64,000 nucleotides of DNA from Paulownia fortunei (lineage: Eukaryota > Streptophyta > Magnoliopsida > Lamiales > Paulowniaceae): NCBI GenBank assembly GCA_019321725.1, contig CM033116.1:9690841-9754840 (forward strand), in the 5' to 3' direction. A program made the translations under genes and the position numbers. Shown piece after piece: positions 12,901-24,824 of the stretch (within the stretch, counting starts at the first letter, position 1; every line of letters starts with the position of its first letter). Below the pieces are notes generated by a model. That model was not told the origin of the DNA. It saw nothing but the letters and a program-made list of their open reading frames with translations, and made no database searches.

Positions 12901-14060
12901 TTCTTCAAGGCCGACTTTTTGAAGATGTTTATATGGCCCAACCTCATGGCTTTGTTGACTCTTGTAAACTTTGCAAAGCTATTTATGGCCTCAAACAAGC
13001 ACCACGGGCTTGGTACCATGAATTGCGCCAATTTCTTACTACTTCTGGCTTTTAAAACTCCTATGCTGACACTTCATTATTTATTCTCATCACTGGTATT
13101 CATCTTCTTTATCTCCTATATGTTGATGATATCATCATTACTAGTGATAGTTCTGCTCTCGTTAATAATTTTATCGACTGTCTTGCTCAATAATTTTCCC
13201 TCAAAGATCTCAGATCTCTCTCTTATTTTCTTAGGGTTGAATTGGTTCCTCATAACCATGGTATTTTACTATCACAACATCGTTACATCATGGATCTTCT
13301 TACTCGAACTCACATGGTGGGTGTTAAACATATTTCCACTTCTTTGTCTACCAACTTTCACGAGTATCCATTTGGGCAGCACCCTTATAGATCGTATTGA
13401 ATACCGCACTGTTGTTGGTAGTCTGCAATACTTATCTCTCACTCATCCTGACATCTCCTTTGCCATTAACAAATTATCTCATTTCATGCATCAACCAACT
13501 ACTGAGCATTGGGCTCTTATCAATCGTCTATTGCGGTATTTATGCGGTACCTTATAGGAATGTATCCTTCTTTACTGTAATTCTCCACTTTCTCTTCATG
13601 CATTCTCAGATGCAGAATGGGCTGGAAACAAAGATGATTTCTCATCAACTAGTGCATATGTTGTTTATCTTGATCGTAATCTTGTCTCTTGGAGTTCAAA
13701 GAAATAAAAGATTGTTGCTCGTTCCTCTATGAAGGCCGAATATCGATCGGTTGTTGCTATTGTAGCTGAACTTAATTAGGTGTGTTCTCTCTTAACTGAT
13801 CTTGGTCTCACTTTGTCTCAAGCCCCAGTCATCTATTGTGACAATGTCGGTGCTACTCATTTGTGCTCTAATCCCATTTTTTACTCAAGAATGAAACATG
13901 TTTCAATTAATTTTCATTTTATCTGAGAGCAAGTTCAATCAGGTACTCTTCGTGTGGCTCATGTCTCTGCAACTGACCAACTTGCAGATGCTCTTACCAA
14001 ACTGTTACCTTGCACACAATTTCAATCTCTTAAAGTCCATACAATAGGGCTTAGTTTAGG
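9997..14060 (+). pseudogene. Copia gag-pol polyprotein, broken (short-LTR element)
   Basis: The plus-strand domain order is clear despite many stops and frame changes. Gag start at about 10034-10300 has the LKLTTNNYVSWKLQF motif. The protease site is at about 11098 (DSGASHHVT). A GAG-pre-integrase HRLGHL motif lies near 11500. The integrase C-terminal region spans 12121-12360 (KTCIFLGYS). Reverse transcriptase runs from about 12600 (WIFHIKK, YGLKQAPRAWY, and YVDDIIIT near 13120). RNase H spans about 13400-14030 (SDAEWAG, ADALTK). The true gag start is uncertain: an ATG at 9997 is in frame, but 10034 is closer to the family start. Non-functional. Confidence 0.85.
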
Positions 14061-14147
14061 AGATTTTGATTTCTTTCATTCTTGTATTATATGTTGTATA
14101 TATGTTGCAGATTGAAATGAAGAAATCAATCATTTTCATCGAATACA
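14033..14147 (+). repeat. Partial 3' LTR of short-LTR copia element
   Basis: Repeats the last 110 or so bases of the 5' LTR and ends at the same GAATACA. It begins directly within the pol tail, with no polypurine tract between, so the 5' part of this LTR has been lost. Confidence 0.65.
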
Positions 14148-14783
14148 TGTGTTAAATAGGACTTAAAACAATTGATTGCATTTTTAGTGGATATACTCAA
14201 AATAGCAGTGTTTATTGTTTGCTTGTGTATAAGCAAATCTCAAACACACACAAGAACACTAAGGACACTTATAAAAAAGAACAAGTTGTTATAGATGAAC
14301 CTAGCACAATAAAAGAGCTAGAACTCAAAAATCATTTGGTTCGAAATTTTTAGGTTTATATGTTGGGAAGTGATCCTCAAAGCAAACTATGCAATTATAC
14401 TGCCCATGTTTGAAAGATAAAAGTTTAAAGACAATGTTATTACTAAGCAACACCAATTTTTATTGTCACTCTTTGTTATGTTTAAGAATTACCTTAATTT
14501 AGTTTTTATTTAGTTGTTTTAATGAGTACAATGTAAAAATAATACTCATTAATTGGCTAAATGCTCTAACTAGAACAACCAAGACTACAACCCATACATG
14601 TTGAAGAAATCATGCTCCAAATTTGAAGATGTTATGTTAAAATTCTACTATAAATTGTGTTTGTCTCACTTAACGTGAGTTTGTTGTATTTTCGTTATTT
14701 GTTGTAATTTGTTGATCATTAATACATGCATTGAATTGAATTTGTTATAATCTCAATATTTATTGTTATTTTTTGGACATTAG
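14148..14783. other. Spacer without recognisable gene
   Basis: AT-rich sequence between the short-LTR copia element and the next long-LTR copia. I see no ORF of note and no repeat boundary. The last five bases (attag, 14779-14783) are the target duplication of the next element. Confidence 0.5.
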
Positions 14784-16742
14784 TGTTGGGTTCGCTATAA
14801 TCGCAGGGGTATACGTAGCGAAAAATTAAATTTTTTTATCAAATATAAATTTAACTCCTTTGATTCGAAAGTGATTTTAACGATCGCGCTTATTCAAGTG
14901 AATATATAAATAAATATAAAATTGGATTATACCTTCCATGCACTCCGATTGTTATAGGAAATGAAACAATCAATTGCTTATCCTAGACTTTCAAAACTCA
15001 CAGAGATCTAAGTGTTTTCCCTCTATCAGGTCCACAATACGGAAAAGTAACACCAATCAAAATGATTCGCTAGTATCCTTTTAATTGTTTACTAATCTAG
15101 AATTAGAGTAAATTTTCAAGAACAATAAATATTAATTCTTTAAGTTCTTGAAACTATAATATGAAGAGAATAACAAGAAACTGATTTTCTTTTGAAGAAC
15201 AAGAAAACCAAGATAACAAGAAAATATTTTTCTTTTCTTTTCTTTTATTGGAGAGAAAAATAGAAAGCTTTAAAAAAAATAATTTTTGCTTAATTTCTTT
15301 TTGAATATTTCTTGTAATTTTCGGCTATAATGATTTATAGGGGCTAAAAAAATTATTTTTCTCCAACTCTTGAAGAGTTTGTCAATTTTGAATTACTTCA
15401 AAGTCTTATCTTAGAAGGATTTCAAATCTTCCAATAACTCTTCTCTTTTCTCTCTCCCATGTATGTGGAGTCATTGTCTACATACATCTCTGATATTAAT
15501 TTGAACTCTTCAAATAATATCAAGATAGATATATATAAAATATATACTAAAATTATATTTATATATAAATTAAATCTTAGTGGACGATTTTATCCCATAA
15601 AATCAGTCACTATTTTATTCATCTATAAATATGTTAATTAAATAAATCACATTTATTTAATTTATTGTCTTCATATTTAAATGGGCTTCTTAAGTGATCC
15701 ACATTAATTTTTGGGCTTGACCTCAAAACTCCACAAATCAATCCAATTGATTTAATTCTAATTTATTCAATCCAATTGATTTAATTCTAATTTATTCAAC
15801 CAAATCAAATTAAGCAAAATTAAATAATCCAATTATTTAATTGAATAATATAATTTAACCATTAAATTAAATAAAATCCTTAATTAATTAATTAATCAAT
15901 ACTAATTAATTAATTCCAACCATTGGTTAAATCCCAAAATTAGAAATGTTACTTTCCATAAAGATGTGTAGCCCTCTTAGGGTCACTACTAAGCTAGTAG
16001 TGGGCTTGCAACATTTGCAACTTATGAATAACAATTATTCCAGTTAGTTAATTCGCTTGGAATTAACTCCTTAATTCCAAGAACCTTGCTATCGATGCAA
16101 ACACCTAACAAGTAATCATGGCAAACTAGTCTTAGGTGAAATAGGGAATAAACTTATATTAGTCGAATTCTATGTTGGCCATTAATATCAGTGCAGCACC
16201 CAACATTCTCTCTTTGTGATTGTTAAGCAATCAGAAGATATATCAAAGTGTTGCAGGATGCACACAAGGCTACCATCGTGCTTCAAGTTCGTGTACTATT
16301 GCAACACAGAAATTCTTATTTTGACAAGCAAAGCCTCCAACTAAAGAATTTCTTGCGGGTTATGTTTAGTGTACTTATTCCCTAACAAGCACCCACATTA
16401 TGTACTTGTGTCTCTACGCTAATACCAATGGAATGCGACATTCTCGTCTTACAAGCATGCTTCGTATATACGAGTCTTACTGAACTATTTGATGTCCTAT
16501 ATCAAAAAGCTCTCAACTCGGAACTTATTTAAGACAAAAACCTTAGAGACATGTTCCATGATCGCCATCATATGTGCGACCATGCCCCGTAGCTAAATTT
16601 GGTCACATAAATAAAAGGTGCAAGACATAAGATAAAGAAAATATTTTTTTATTAATATGATTCCCAATAAGATTGTCTTTACAAAAGAAAAAGAGTATAA
16701 TACATCCAATCCAATTGGGGCATTGGGCATCCTATTTTAACA
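14784..16742 (-). repeat. 3' LTR of copia copy 2
   Basis: Plus-strand ends TGTTGGGTTCGC and CCTATTTTAACA. At 1959 bases it is about 260 shorter than its partner. Most of the gap is one deletion near 16165, where sequence present in the other LTR at about 23470-23690 (from the gcgagtacc phrase to the gtcgaattctatg phrase) is missing. Contains a short TTTTC run near 15230. Confidence 0.88.
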
Positions 16743-16764
16743 ATCTCCCACTTGCCCTAACTCC
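16743..16764 (-). promoter_or_regulatory. Polypurine tract of copia copy 2
   Basis: Reverse complement reads GGCAAGTGGGAGAT directly before the LTR terminus TGTTAAAATAGG. This is the usual position and composition of the plus-strand priming site of copia elements. The same tract abuts 2172 in copy 1. Confidence 0.75.
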
Positions 16765-19700
16765 AATTGCCCATATATGTAAGGCCTATCTTCTCAAGAC
16801 GTCCATCGAATATCTTCTATGCTAAGGGCTTAGTAAGTGGGTCTACTACATTTTCTGCTGAAGCAACTCGATCCACAATAACGTCACCTCTATCAATGAT
16901 CTCTTTGATCAAGTGATATCGTCTCATTATGTGTTTGGATCTTTGATGAGATCTTAGCTCTTTTTCTTGTGTTATGGCTCCATTATTATCACAATAAATC
17001 ATAACTAGATCAACAACGGATGAAACTACACCCAACCCTTGGATGAAGTTTCTTATTCAAACAACTTCTTTTGTTGCATCTAATGCAACAATATATTTAG
17101 TTTCAGTGGTAGAGTCTACAGTCATCTCTTGCTTGGAACTCTTCCAATTAACTGCACCACCAGTGAGGGTGAATATGTATCCAGACATGGACTTTGAGTT
17201 ATCTATATCGAACTAAAAACTAGAGTTTGTATATCCCTCTAGTTTTAGTTCTCCATTGTCGTATATCAAAAAAATATCCTTAGTCTTTCTCAAGTACTTG
17301 AGGATCATGTTAATGGCTTTCCAGTGTTCTTTCCCTGGATTGGACTGATATCTGCTCGTGATACTCAGAGCATGTGCTATATCAGGCTTTATACATAACA
17401 TTGCATATATTATGCTCCCTATTGCGAAAGCATAAGGTATGTGAGCCATCATTTCTCTTTCTTCAGGTATCTTGGGAGACATAACCTTTGAGAGTGAAAT
17501 CCCATGACTCATAGGCCGGAATCCTCTCATGGATTCTTCCATGCTAAACCTTTTTAGCACTTTGTCTATGTACATTGACTGGGATAGTTCGATCATCTTT
17601 CTGGATCTATCTATATAGATCTTTATCCCTAGGATAAAAGATATATCTCTCAAGTCCTCATTGATTGCAACATCCCTATATCATTCCAATGAGTAAGATG
17701 TCAACAACGTAGAGCACAACAAATATAACTGCACTCCCACTAACCTTCTTGTAGACACATGGTTTATCCGGGTGCTTATGAAAATCAAATATTTTGATCG
17801 TTTCATCAAACCAGATGTTCCAACTCCTCAAAGCTTGTTTGAGTCCATAAATAGATCTATGGAGCTTGCAAACCTTTTATTTGCTTCCACTGGATATGAA
17901 GCCTTTTGGCTGCTTCATATAGATATCTTCCTTAATGTTTCCATTAAGAAAAGCAGTTTTCACATCCATTTGTCATATCACATAGTCATAATATACAGAT
18001 ATGACCAGCAGTATCCGTATTGATTTAAGCATCACTACTGGCGAAAAAGTTTTCTCATAATAAATTCCTTGCTTTGAGTATAACCTTTTGCTACCAGTCG
18101 TGCCTTATAGGTCACTACCTCTCCATCTACTCCAAGCTTTCGCTTGTAGACACATTTGCAGTCAATGGGAACAATTCCCTATAGTGGGTCCACCAAGGTC
18201 CATACCTTGTTGGAGTACATGAGTCCATTTCGGACTACATAGCTTCTTGCCACATTTTCGAGTCGATGTCAGACATCGCCTCTCCATAGCTTCTTGGATC
18301 ATTATCCAAGGGGAGTCCCTCTTCTTTGTTCTTTAACAACAAGTTGTACTTCTTAGGTATCCTTAAGACCCTTTCGGATCTTCGAAGAGGTTGTGCCTTA
18401 GAGGGCCCAGCATCAGCTAGTGTACCATTTACTGCGTCAGTTTGGGTGTTCTATGATTCTTGAACCTCTTCAAGTTCTATGACCTTGCCACTTCCCTCTG
18501 AAAGATATTATTCTTCAAGGAAGGTAGCATTCCTCAAAACAAATACTCTTTGTTCCTAGGTGTCGTAGAAATAGTATCCAATAGACTCCTTTGGATACCC
18601 TACGAACTTGCATAATTTAGATCTCATATCCAACTTATCTCCCACTTGCTACTTCACATAAGCAACACACTCCCACACCCTAAGGTATTTGTAGGAAGGT
18701 GTCTTTTCACACCACATCTCAAATGGTGTTTTGGGCACAACTTTAAATAGCACCCTATTTAATAGGTATGCCACTGTTTTCAAAGCATAGCCCCAGAATG
18801 AAAGAGGCAATGAAGTGAAGCTCATCATAGACCGAACCATGTCCAACAAGGTTCGATTTCTATATTCCGCAACTCCATTGAGTTGTGGAGTAGAAGGAGG
18901 AGTCCACTGTAAGAGAATCCCATTCTCTTTTAGATAATCCAAAAACTCTGTGCTTAAGTATTCACCTCATCGATCAGATCGAAGAGTCTTTATACTTAAT
19001 CCAGTTTGTTTTTCTACTTCGGTTCTGAATTCTTTGAACTTCTCAAGTACTTTAAACTTGTACTTTAAAAGGTACGCATAACCATACTTAGAGAAGTCAT
19101 CGGTAAAGGTTAAGAAGTAGTCATAGTTCCTGTGGGCACTAACACTTAGTGGTCCACACATATCTGTATGGATCAAATCTAATAGATGCTTGGCTCACTC
19201 CACTTGTCCAACAAATGGAGATTTGGTCATCTTCTCTTTGAAGCAGGATTCACATATTGGCAGTTCTTGCTCGTTCTTTAGATTAAGCAATTATGCCAAT
19301 TTATTAATTTTTTTCTCAAAAATATGTCCTAATCTTGCGTGCCATAGGCTCATGGAACTATGATTATCTAATTTTCTTTTATTTTGTTGAATTGTAAAAA
19401 TGGGGTTCTGGGGAGTAACAGTATATAAATAATTCATCAACTAACCCGAATAGATAAAATCAGAATATTTGAAAATGGAACAATTTTCATTCTCAATGGT
19501 AAATCTAAAACATTCTCTATCCAAAACTGGAATAGAGATAATGTTCTTAATAATATTCAGAATAAAAAGATAATTATTTAAAACTATTACAGAACCATTT
19601 TCAAAAGCTAGATTAACGGTCCTTATAATCTAATGCAACAACTTTTGCTCCATTTCTTATCTTAAGGATCGTCTCTCCTCCATCCAGCTTCCTACTTTTT

Positions 19701-20621
19701 GTCATCATATGAAAATCATTGTAGATATGTGAGCCACAACCGATATCTAATACCCAAGAAGTATTGTTAACAGACAAGTTAACTTCAACAAAATATATAC
19801 CTGAACTTTTCAGGCTTGCAAGATACTCCTTACAATTCCTCTTCCAGTGCCCTGGTTTGCAGCAGTAATGGCACTTGTCATTGGCTTGAGAAGAAACCTT
19901 CTTGACACCGCCCTTAGCCTTCAACTTGTTGGGTTTATAGGAACCATTTTCTTTCTTTTTTTTCTTTCTTGGGCTTTTTAGCTTTTGATCCGAAAAAAGA
20001 TCCAACAAGCAGAACTGACTTGTCATTTTTCATGGTGGACTCAGCCATCTTTAATATATTCACAAGCTCAACGAGACTAGTCTTCATGTTGTGCATGTTA
20101 AAGTTGACAACAAAGGTGTCAAATGATGGAGGTAGAGACTACAGCAGAAAGTTCGTATAGAGTTCATTCTCTATAACGACTTCAAAAGATGCTAGCTTTT
20201 CAATGAGGGCTATCATCTTCAGTCCATGGTCATGGACTGAAGAACCCTCAATCATACGACATCTGAAAAGATCTTTTGAGATCTGATATCTCGTCTGCCG
20301 AGTTATTTCACCATACAACTCTTGTAGGTGAATAAGGATCCCATAAGTAGTATCTTGATCCTCGTTTTGCCTCTGCAGCTCATTTGACATCAATGTCAGC
20401 GTGTAGCATCGAGCCTATAGATTGTCATCAACATGACGTAAGTAATCTGCATAAACTTCTGAAGTAATATCCTCTGATGGAACCGGAGGAAGCGCAGTGT
20501 CGAGGACATATGCCCTCTTCTCCGACTGAAGAACTATCTTCAGGTTTCTTAGTCAATCAACAAAGTTAGGTCCAGTTAATTTATTTTGTTCAATGATTGT
20601 TGCAAGTAGATTCTTTGCCAT
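16765..20621 (-). pseudogene. Copia gag-pol polyprotein, broken (copy 2)
   Basis: Reads on the minus strand from an ATG at 20621. The capsid-type gag region is at 20139-20600. The zinc knuckle CHYCCKPGHWKRNC lies near 19830-19870, followed by the protease WVLDIGCGSH (the usual Asp-Ser/Thr-Gly triad changed to Asp-Ile-Gly). Integrase spans 18649-19176, with [12 protein letters not shown] and FWGYALK motifs. The reverse transcriptase C-terminal part is at 17213-17653 (LGIKIYIDRS), and RNase H ends at 16819 (YCDNNGAI, VDPLTKPLA). Stops and frameshifts interrupt it at several places, including about 18960, 19180, 17660-18640 and within gag. The knuckle is intact, unlike in copy 1. Confidence 0.88.
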
Positions 20622-22094
20622 TTTAGTAGAATAATCTACAAAACATGCACGAAGCAGAAAATGAGTAAACCATGAGAAAAGCATATTCATTTAATATAAG
20701 GTCTTTAACACTAAATATCTCTCACTATTTTCTTCAAATTCCATCACCTATAATGGAATTTCGGGAAATTAAATTTTCTAGTGAGCTTGAGGTCTAACGA
20801 AAATATTTCACACCCTAATTTTTTGAGCCCATGAAATATTTCTATCGGTAGTCAACTCTTTGATGATTGTATCACCATACAACCCTCAAGTTTGTTTTGC
20901 CTCACCTATTCCCGTATACACCAATTTTATGAGCCTATATGGTACTAAGTGTTAAACAATACCCATCAAACATTCGTGTAGATAGAGCATTAAGATGTCC
21001 ACGACTCATGAACCAACATAATGACGATTCCATCCCACGAGCATCTCAATAGTTGGTAGAGATCACAGCTTTCCAACACAGGACCACCCCACGACTCATT
21101 GCCAGTGATCAAGTGCGGTAGCGGTCGTCATGTCTTTACCTTTGATGGTAAGCATGGAACGATAAGTCCTTCTTAACTTGTCCATTTTTGTTTGAAATCA
21201 AATTTTCTAAAAATTCTTTTACTTAATTTTAGTAAATTAAGAGGGGTTTAATTTAAACTAGGTTGGTTATTTAATGTTTGACATCATAATATCATTGTGC
21301 AAGCATAAAAGCATTAAATAAAATTCTAAGCATGCATCTAATAAATACTTAAATAAATGGATGATCATGAACCAGTCATATGCGATCCATTTGAACCAAA
21401 AATAGACCTAAGGTCAATTTAAGGGTAATAAAATAGAATATAACATATTCTATTATATAATTATATCCCATACAAATATGAGCCTTCTTTGGAACCTCCA
21501 TCTTGATTCTTCTTCATCTTAAAAAAAAAAAAGAAAAAGAAAAACCTAACCACCTTTTCTACTCTCCTTTCAGAAAATAAAATAACTTATATAGATGAAA
21601 TAAGAGGCTCGCAGACCGCATTTTAAAACCCAAAAATATTAAATAAAATCAATTACATTGGTCCAATGGCTCGTGATCATCCCATATATCCTCATAATTA
21701 ACATCATATGCAATTATCAAAACATGTAAATTTACCAAGTTGTTAAACGCAATTTTTTTTTACTTGGGATAATTTTGAATTACTTGAAAAATAATTTTTC
21801 TTTGAAAAATAGTTTTTTAGAAATTATTAAAATTATCAAAAAATAAAAACGGACCTAGAATGACACGACTGCTCCCCGCCGCACGCCCGCGTGCACAATC
21901 GGTTTCTTCACGTTTCTTTTCTGATTTTTATATTTAAATAATTTAAATATGCAATTAAAATTATTCCAATTAAAAATCACTGAAAATATGCAAAATTAAA
22001 TTTTACATAATTAACATGAATTCAAATAATTTAAAAACAAGCATTCATAAATCCGAAATTCACTGAATAAGTGAAACCGTGGTTCTAATACCAT
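20622..22094 (-). other. Leader and primer-binding site of copia copy 2
   Basis: Non-coding leader. The primer-binding site at about 22081-22093 reads TGGTATTAGAACC on the minus strand, close to the initiator tRNA-Met complement. A small GC-rich patch (about 21855-21905, ccccgccgcacgcccgcgtg) occupies the position where copy 1 has a different 250-base GC-rich segment. Confidence 0.7.
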
Positions 22095-24311
22095 TGTTGG
22101 GTTCACTATAATTGCAGGGGTATACGCAACGAAAAATTAATTTTTTTTATCAAACATAAATTTAACTCATATGATTCGAAAGCAATTTTAACGATCGTGC
22201 TTATTCAAGTGAATATATAAATAAATATAAAATCGAATTATACCTTCCGTGCACTCGTTATAGGGAATGAAACAATCAATTATTTATTCTGAACTTTCAG
22301 AACTCGTAGGGATCCAAGTGTTTTCCCTCTATCAAAAGGATTCACTAGTATCCTTTTAATTTACTAATCTAGAACCGGAGTAAATTTTCAAGAACAATAA
22401 AGATTATTTCTTTAAACTCTTAAAACTATAATATGAAGAGAATAATAAGAAACTGATTTTCTTTTGAAGAACAAGAAAACCAAGATAACAAGAAAATACT
22501 TTTCTTTTTCTTTCTTTTCTTTTCTTTTCTTTTCTTTTTTTTCTTTTCTTAGAGAGAAAAATAGAAGACTTTAAATAAAAAAAATTGATTAATTTTTTTT
22601 TGAATATTTATTGTAATTTTCGGCCATAATGATTTATAAGGGCTGAAAATTTTATTTTTCTCCAACTTTTGAAAAGTTTGTCAATTTTGAATTACTTCAA
22701 AGTCTTATCTTAGAATGATTTCAAATCTTCCAACAACTCTTTTCTTTTCTCTCTCCAATGTATGTGGACTCATTTGACACTACATTAATCATCAAATTTA
22801 TCTACATACATCCTTGATATTAATTTGAACTTTTCAATTAATATCAAGATAGATATATATCAAATATATACTAAAATTATATTTATATATAAATTAAATC
22901 TTAGATAAAATCGGCCACTGTATTTATTCATCTATAAATATGTTAATTAAATAAATCACATTTATTTAATTTATTCTCTTTATATTTTAGTATGTTTCTT
23001 AAGTTATCAACATTAATTTTTGGGTTTGGACTAAAAAATCCACAAATCAATCTAGTTGATTTAATCCTAATTTAATCATCCAATTTATTAATTTAATTTA
23101 CTTCAATTGGGCTTCCTAGGTCCAATTAAATAATCTAATTATTTAATTGAATAATTTAATTTAACCATTAAATTAAGTAAAACCCTTAATTAATTAATTA
23201 ATTAATATTAATTAATTTTCAACTATTAGTTAAATCTAAAATTAGAAATGTTACTTTTCATAAAGATGTATAATCATATTAGGTTCACTACTAAGCTAGT
23301 AGTGAGCTTGTAATATTTGTAACTTATGAATAATAATTATTTTAATTAATTAATCTAATTAATTAATTTGCTTGGAATTAACTCCTTAATTCCAATACCT
23401 CATTATCCATTATAACATCTAGTAAGTAATCATGGCAAACTAGTCTTAGATGAAATAATGAGTAAATATATTTTACTTGCGAGTACCATATATGTACGGT
23501 CCTTTCGACAGCTAATCTTTCGATTGAATTTAAGGCATGTATTATAAGTCAAAACCCTAAATGATTCAATAACTGTGATCCCATTTCTAATGATTCATTA
23601 TGAATCACGATTCATCTTGTCTTACCCAAGATCTTTGAATCACTAACTATGAGAATACAGGATATTCCCTTGTTTAAAAAGACAAGTGTCGAATTCTATG
23701 TTGACCACTAACAAACTTCCATGCACATAAGTGCAATACCCAACATACCCCTTTTGTGATTGTCAAGCAATTTGAAAATATATCAAAGTGTTGCAGGATG
23801 CACACAAGGCTATCATCGTGCCTCAAGTTCGAGGACTAGCCGTGTACTATCACAACACAGAAATTCTTATTTCGACAGGTAAAGTCTCCAATGAAGAATT
23901 TCTTGCGTGACATGTTCTATGTACTTATTCTCTAATAAGTACCAACATATATGCACTTGTGTCTCTACTCTAATGCCAATTGAATGCGACATTCTCGTCT
24001 TACGAGCATGTATCGTATGTGCGAGTCTTACTGAACTATTTGATGTCCTATCTCAAAAAGCTTTTGACTCGAAACTTATTTAAGAACAAAGCCTTAGAAG
24101 CATGTTCCATGATCGTCATTATATGCGCGACCATGCCCCTTAGCTAAATTTGGTTTAACGACTTTATCTAATGTGTAGAAATAAAAGGAGCAAAACATAA
24201 GATAAAGAAAATATATTTTATTAATATGATTTCCAATAAAATTATTTTTACAAAAGAAAAAGAATATAATACACCAAATCCAATTGTAGTGTTGGACATC
24301 CTACTCTAACA
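22095..24311 (-). repeat. 5' LTR of copia copy 2
   Basis: 2217 bases; plus-strand ends TGTTGGGTTCAC and CCTACTCTAACA. On the minus strand a TATA-like box (TTATAAAT, about 22633-22640) lies shortly before a GGCCGAAAATTAC phrase shared by all LTR copies, a plausible core promoter. A long TTTTC/TTTCT run lies at about 22500-22555. Confidence 0.9.
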
Positions 24312-24316
24312 ATTAG

Positions 24317-24756
24317 TACGTGTATTGAATTAATTATTAGTTGATAATTTTGACATAAATAATGTAATTATTGATAAAAAAAATAAAAAGGATACACACA
24401 TTTAAAAAGGGAAATATGAATTACATCATTTCAAAAATTTGTAACCTTAAACCTTGCCCCTCACTATATCATATGTATGTTTTGCATGAAAAAATCCTTA
24501 TCAAAAATTACAAAAAAAATTGGTAATGCAATTTTAAATTATTGGTAATTTTGGAATTCTGCACCATGCTTCTACTGTAATTTTTGTAATTTTTTCTCTT
24601 TAATTACAGTATTTAAGGAAGAGGCACACTCCCACACGTTTCTGTCTCTCGATTCCTATGCTGTCTCCCTATGTCTCCACGTTTCACTTTCCCCAGATTC
24701 ACCCGTAAGCTTAGCTGCCTCCCTACTGACCCTCACCAATCCTCAACTCACCCTTC
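24317..24756 (+). promoter_or_regulatory. Upstream region of the GH17 gene
   Basis: About 440 bases between the copia target duplication and the TATA box. It is AT-rich up to 24600, then abruptly C/T-rich. A second TATA-like motif (tatttaagg, about 24610) lies further up. The open frame starting at 24671 is in a different frame from the gene and has no recognisable product, so at most it is an upstream ORF. Confidence 0.5.
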
Positions 24757-24763
24757 TATAAAC
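24757..24763 (+). promoter_or_regulatory. TATA box of the GH17 gene
   Basis: tataaac, about 68 bases before the start codon. It sits in C-rich sequence and predicts a short leader of about 35 bases, which is compatible with the chosen ATG at 24825. Confidence 0.6.
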
Positions 24764-24824
24764 AACCGTACCCCCTTCCCCCACCCCCCTACTCCACCAT
24801 TTTCACTCTCTGTAGACTGTAAAT

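Larger units (their letters stand above)
9795..14147 (+). mobile_element. Ty1/copia LTR retrotransposon with short LTRs, decayed
   Basis: A plus-strand element with a short 5' LTR (about 9795-9977), a primer-binding-like site, broken gag-pol, and a partial 3' LTR copy (14033-14147). The last 110 bases of the 5' LTR recur almost unchanged at 14040-14147 (ttaggagaatttgatttctt against ttaggagattttgatttctt). Short LTRs and the pol sequence suggest an Ale/Retrofit-type copia. The polypurine tract and the start of the 3' LTR seem deleted, and I see no clear target duplication. It is unrelated at sequence level to the long-LTR copia family on either side. Confidence 0.8.
14784..24311 (-). mobile_element. 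Ty1/copia LTR retrotransposon, long-LTR family, copy 2 (structurally complete)
   Basis: A 9.5-kb minus-strand element with both LTRs, primer-binding site, gag-pol and polypurine tract in the expected order. It is flanked by a perfect 5-base target duplication, ATTAG at 14779-14783 and 24312-24316. Coding sequence is broken, so it is non-autonomous now. The right-hand end lies 513 bases before the GH17 start codon, so the insertion forms the far upstream boundary of that gene's promoter region. Confidence 0.92.
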
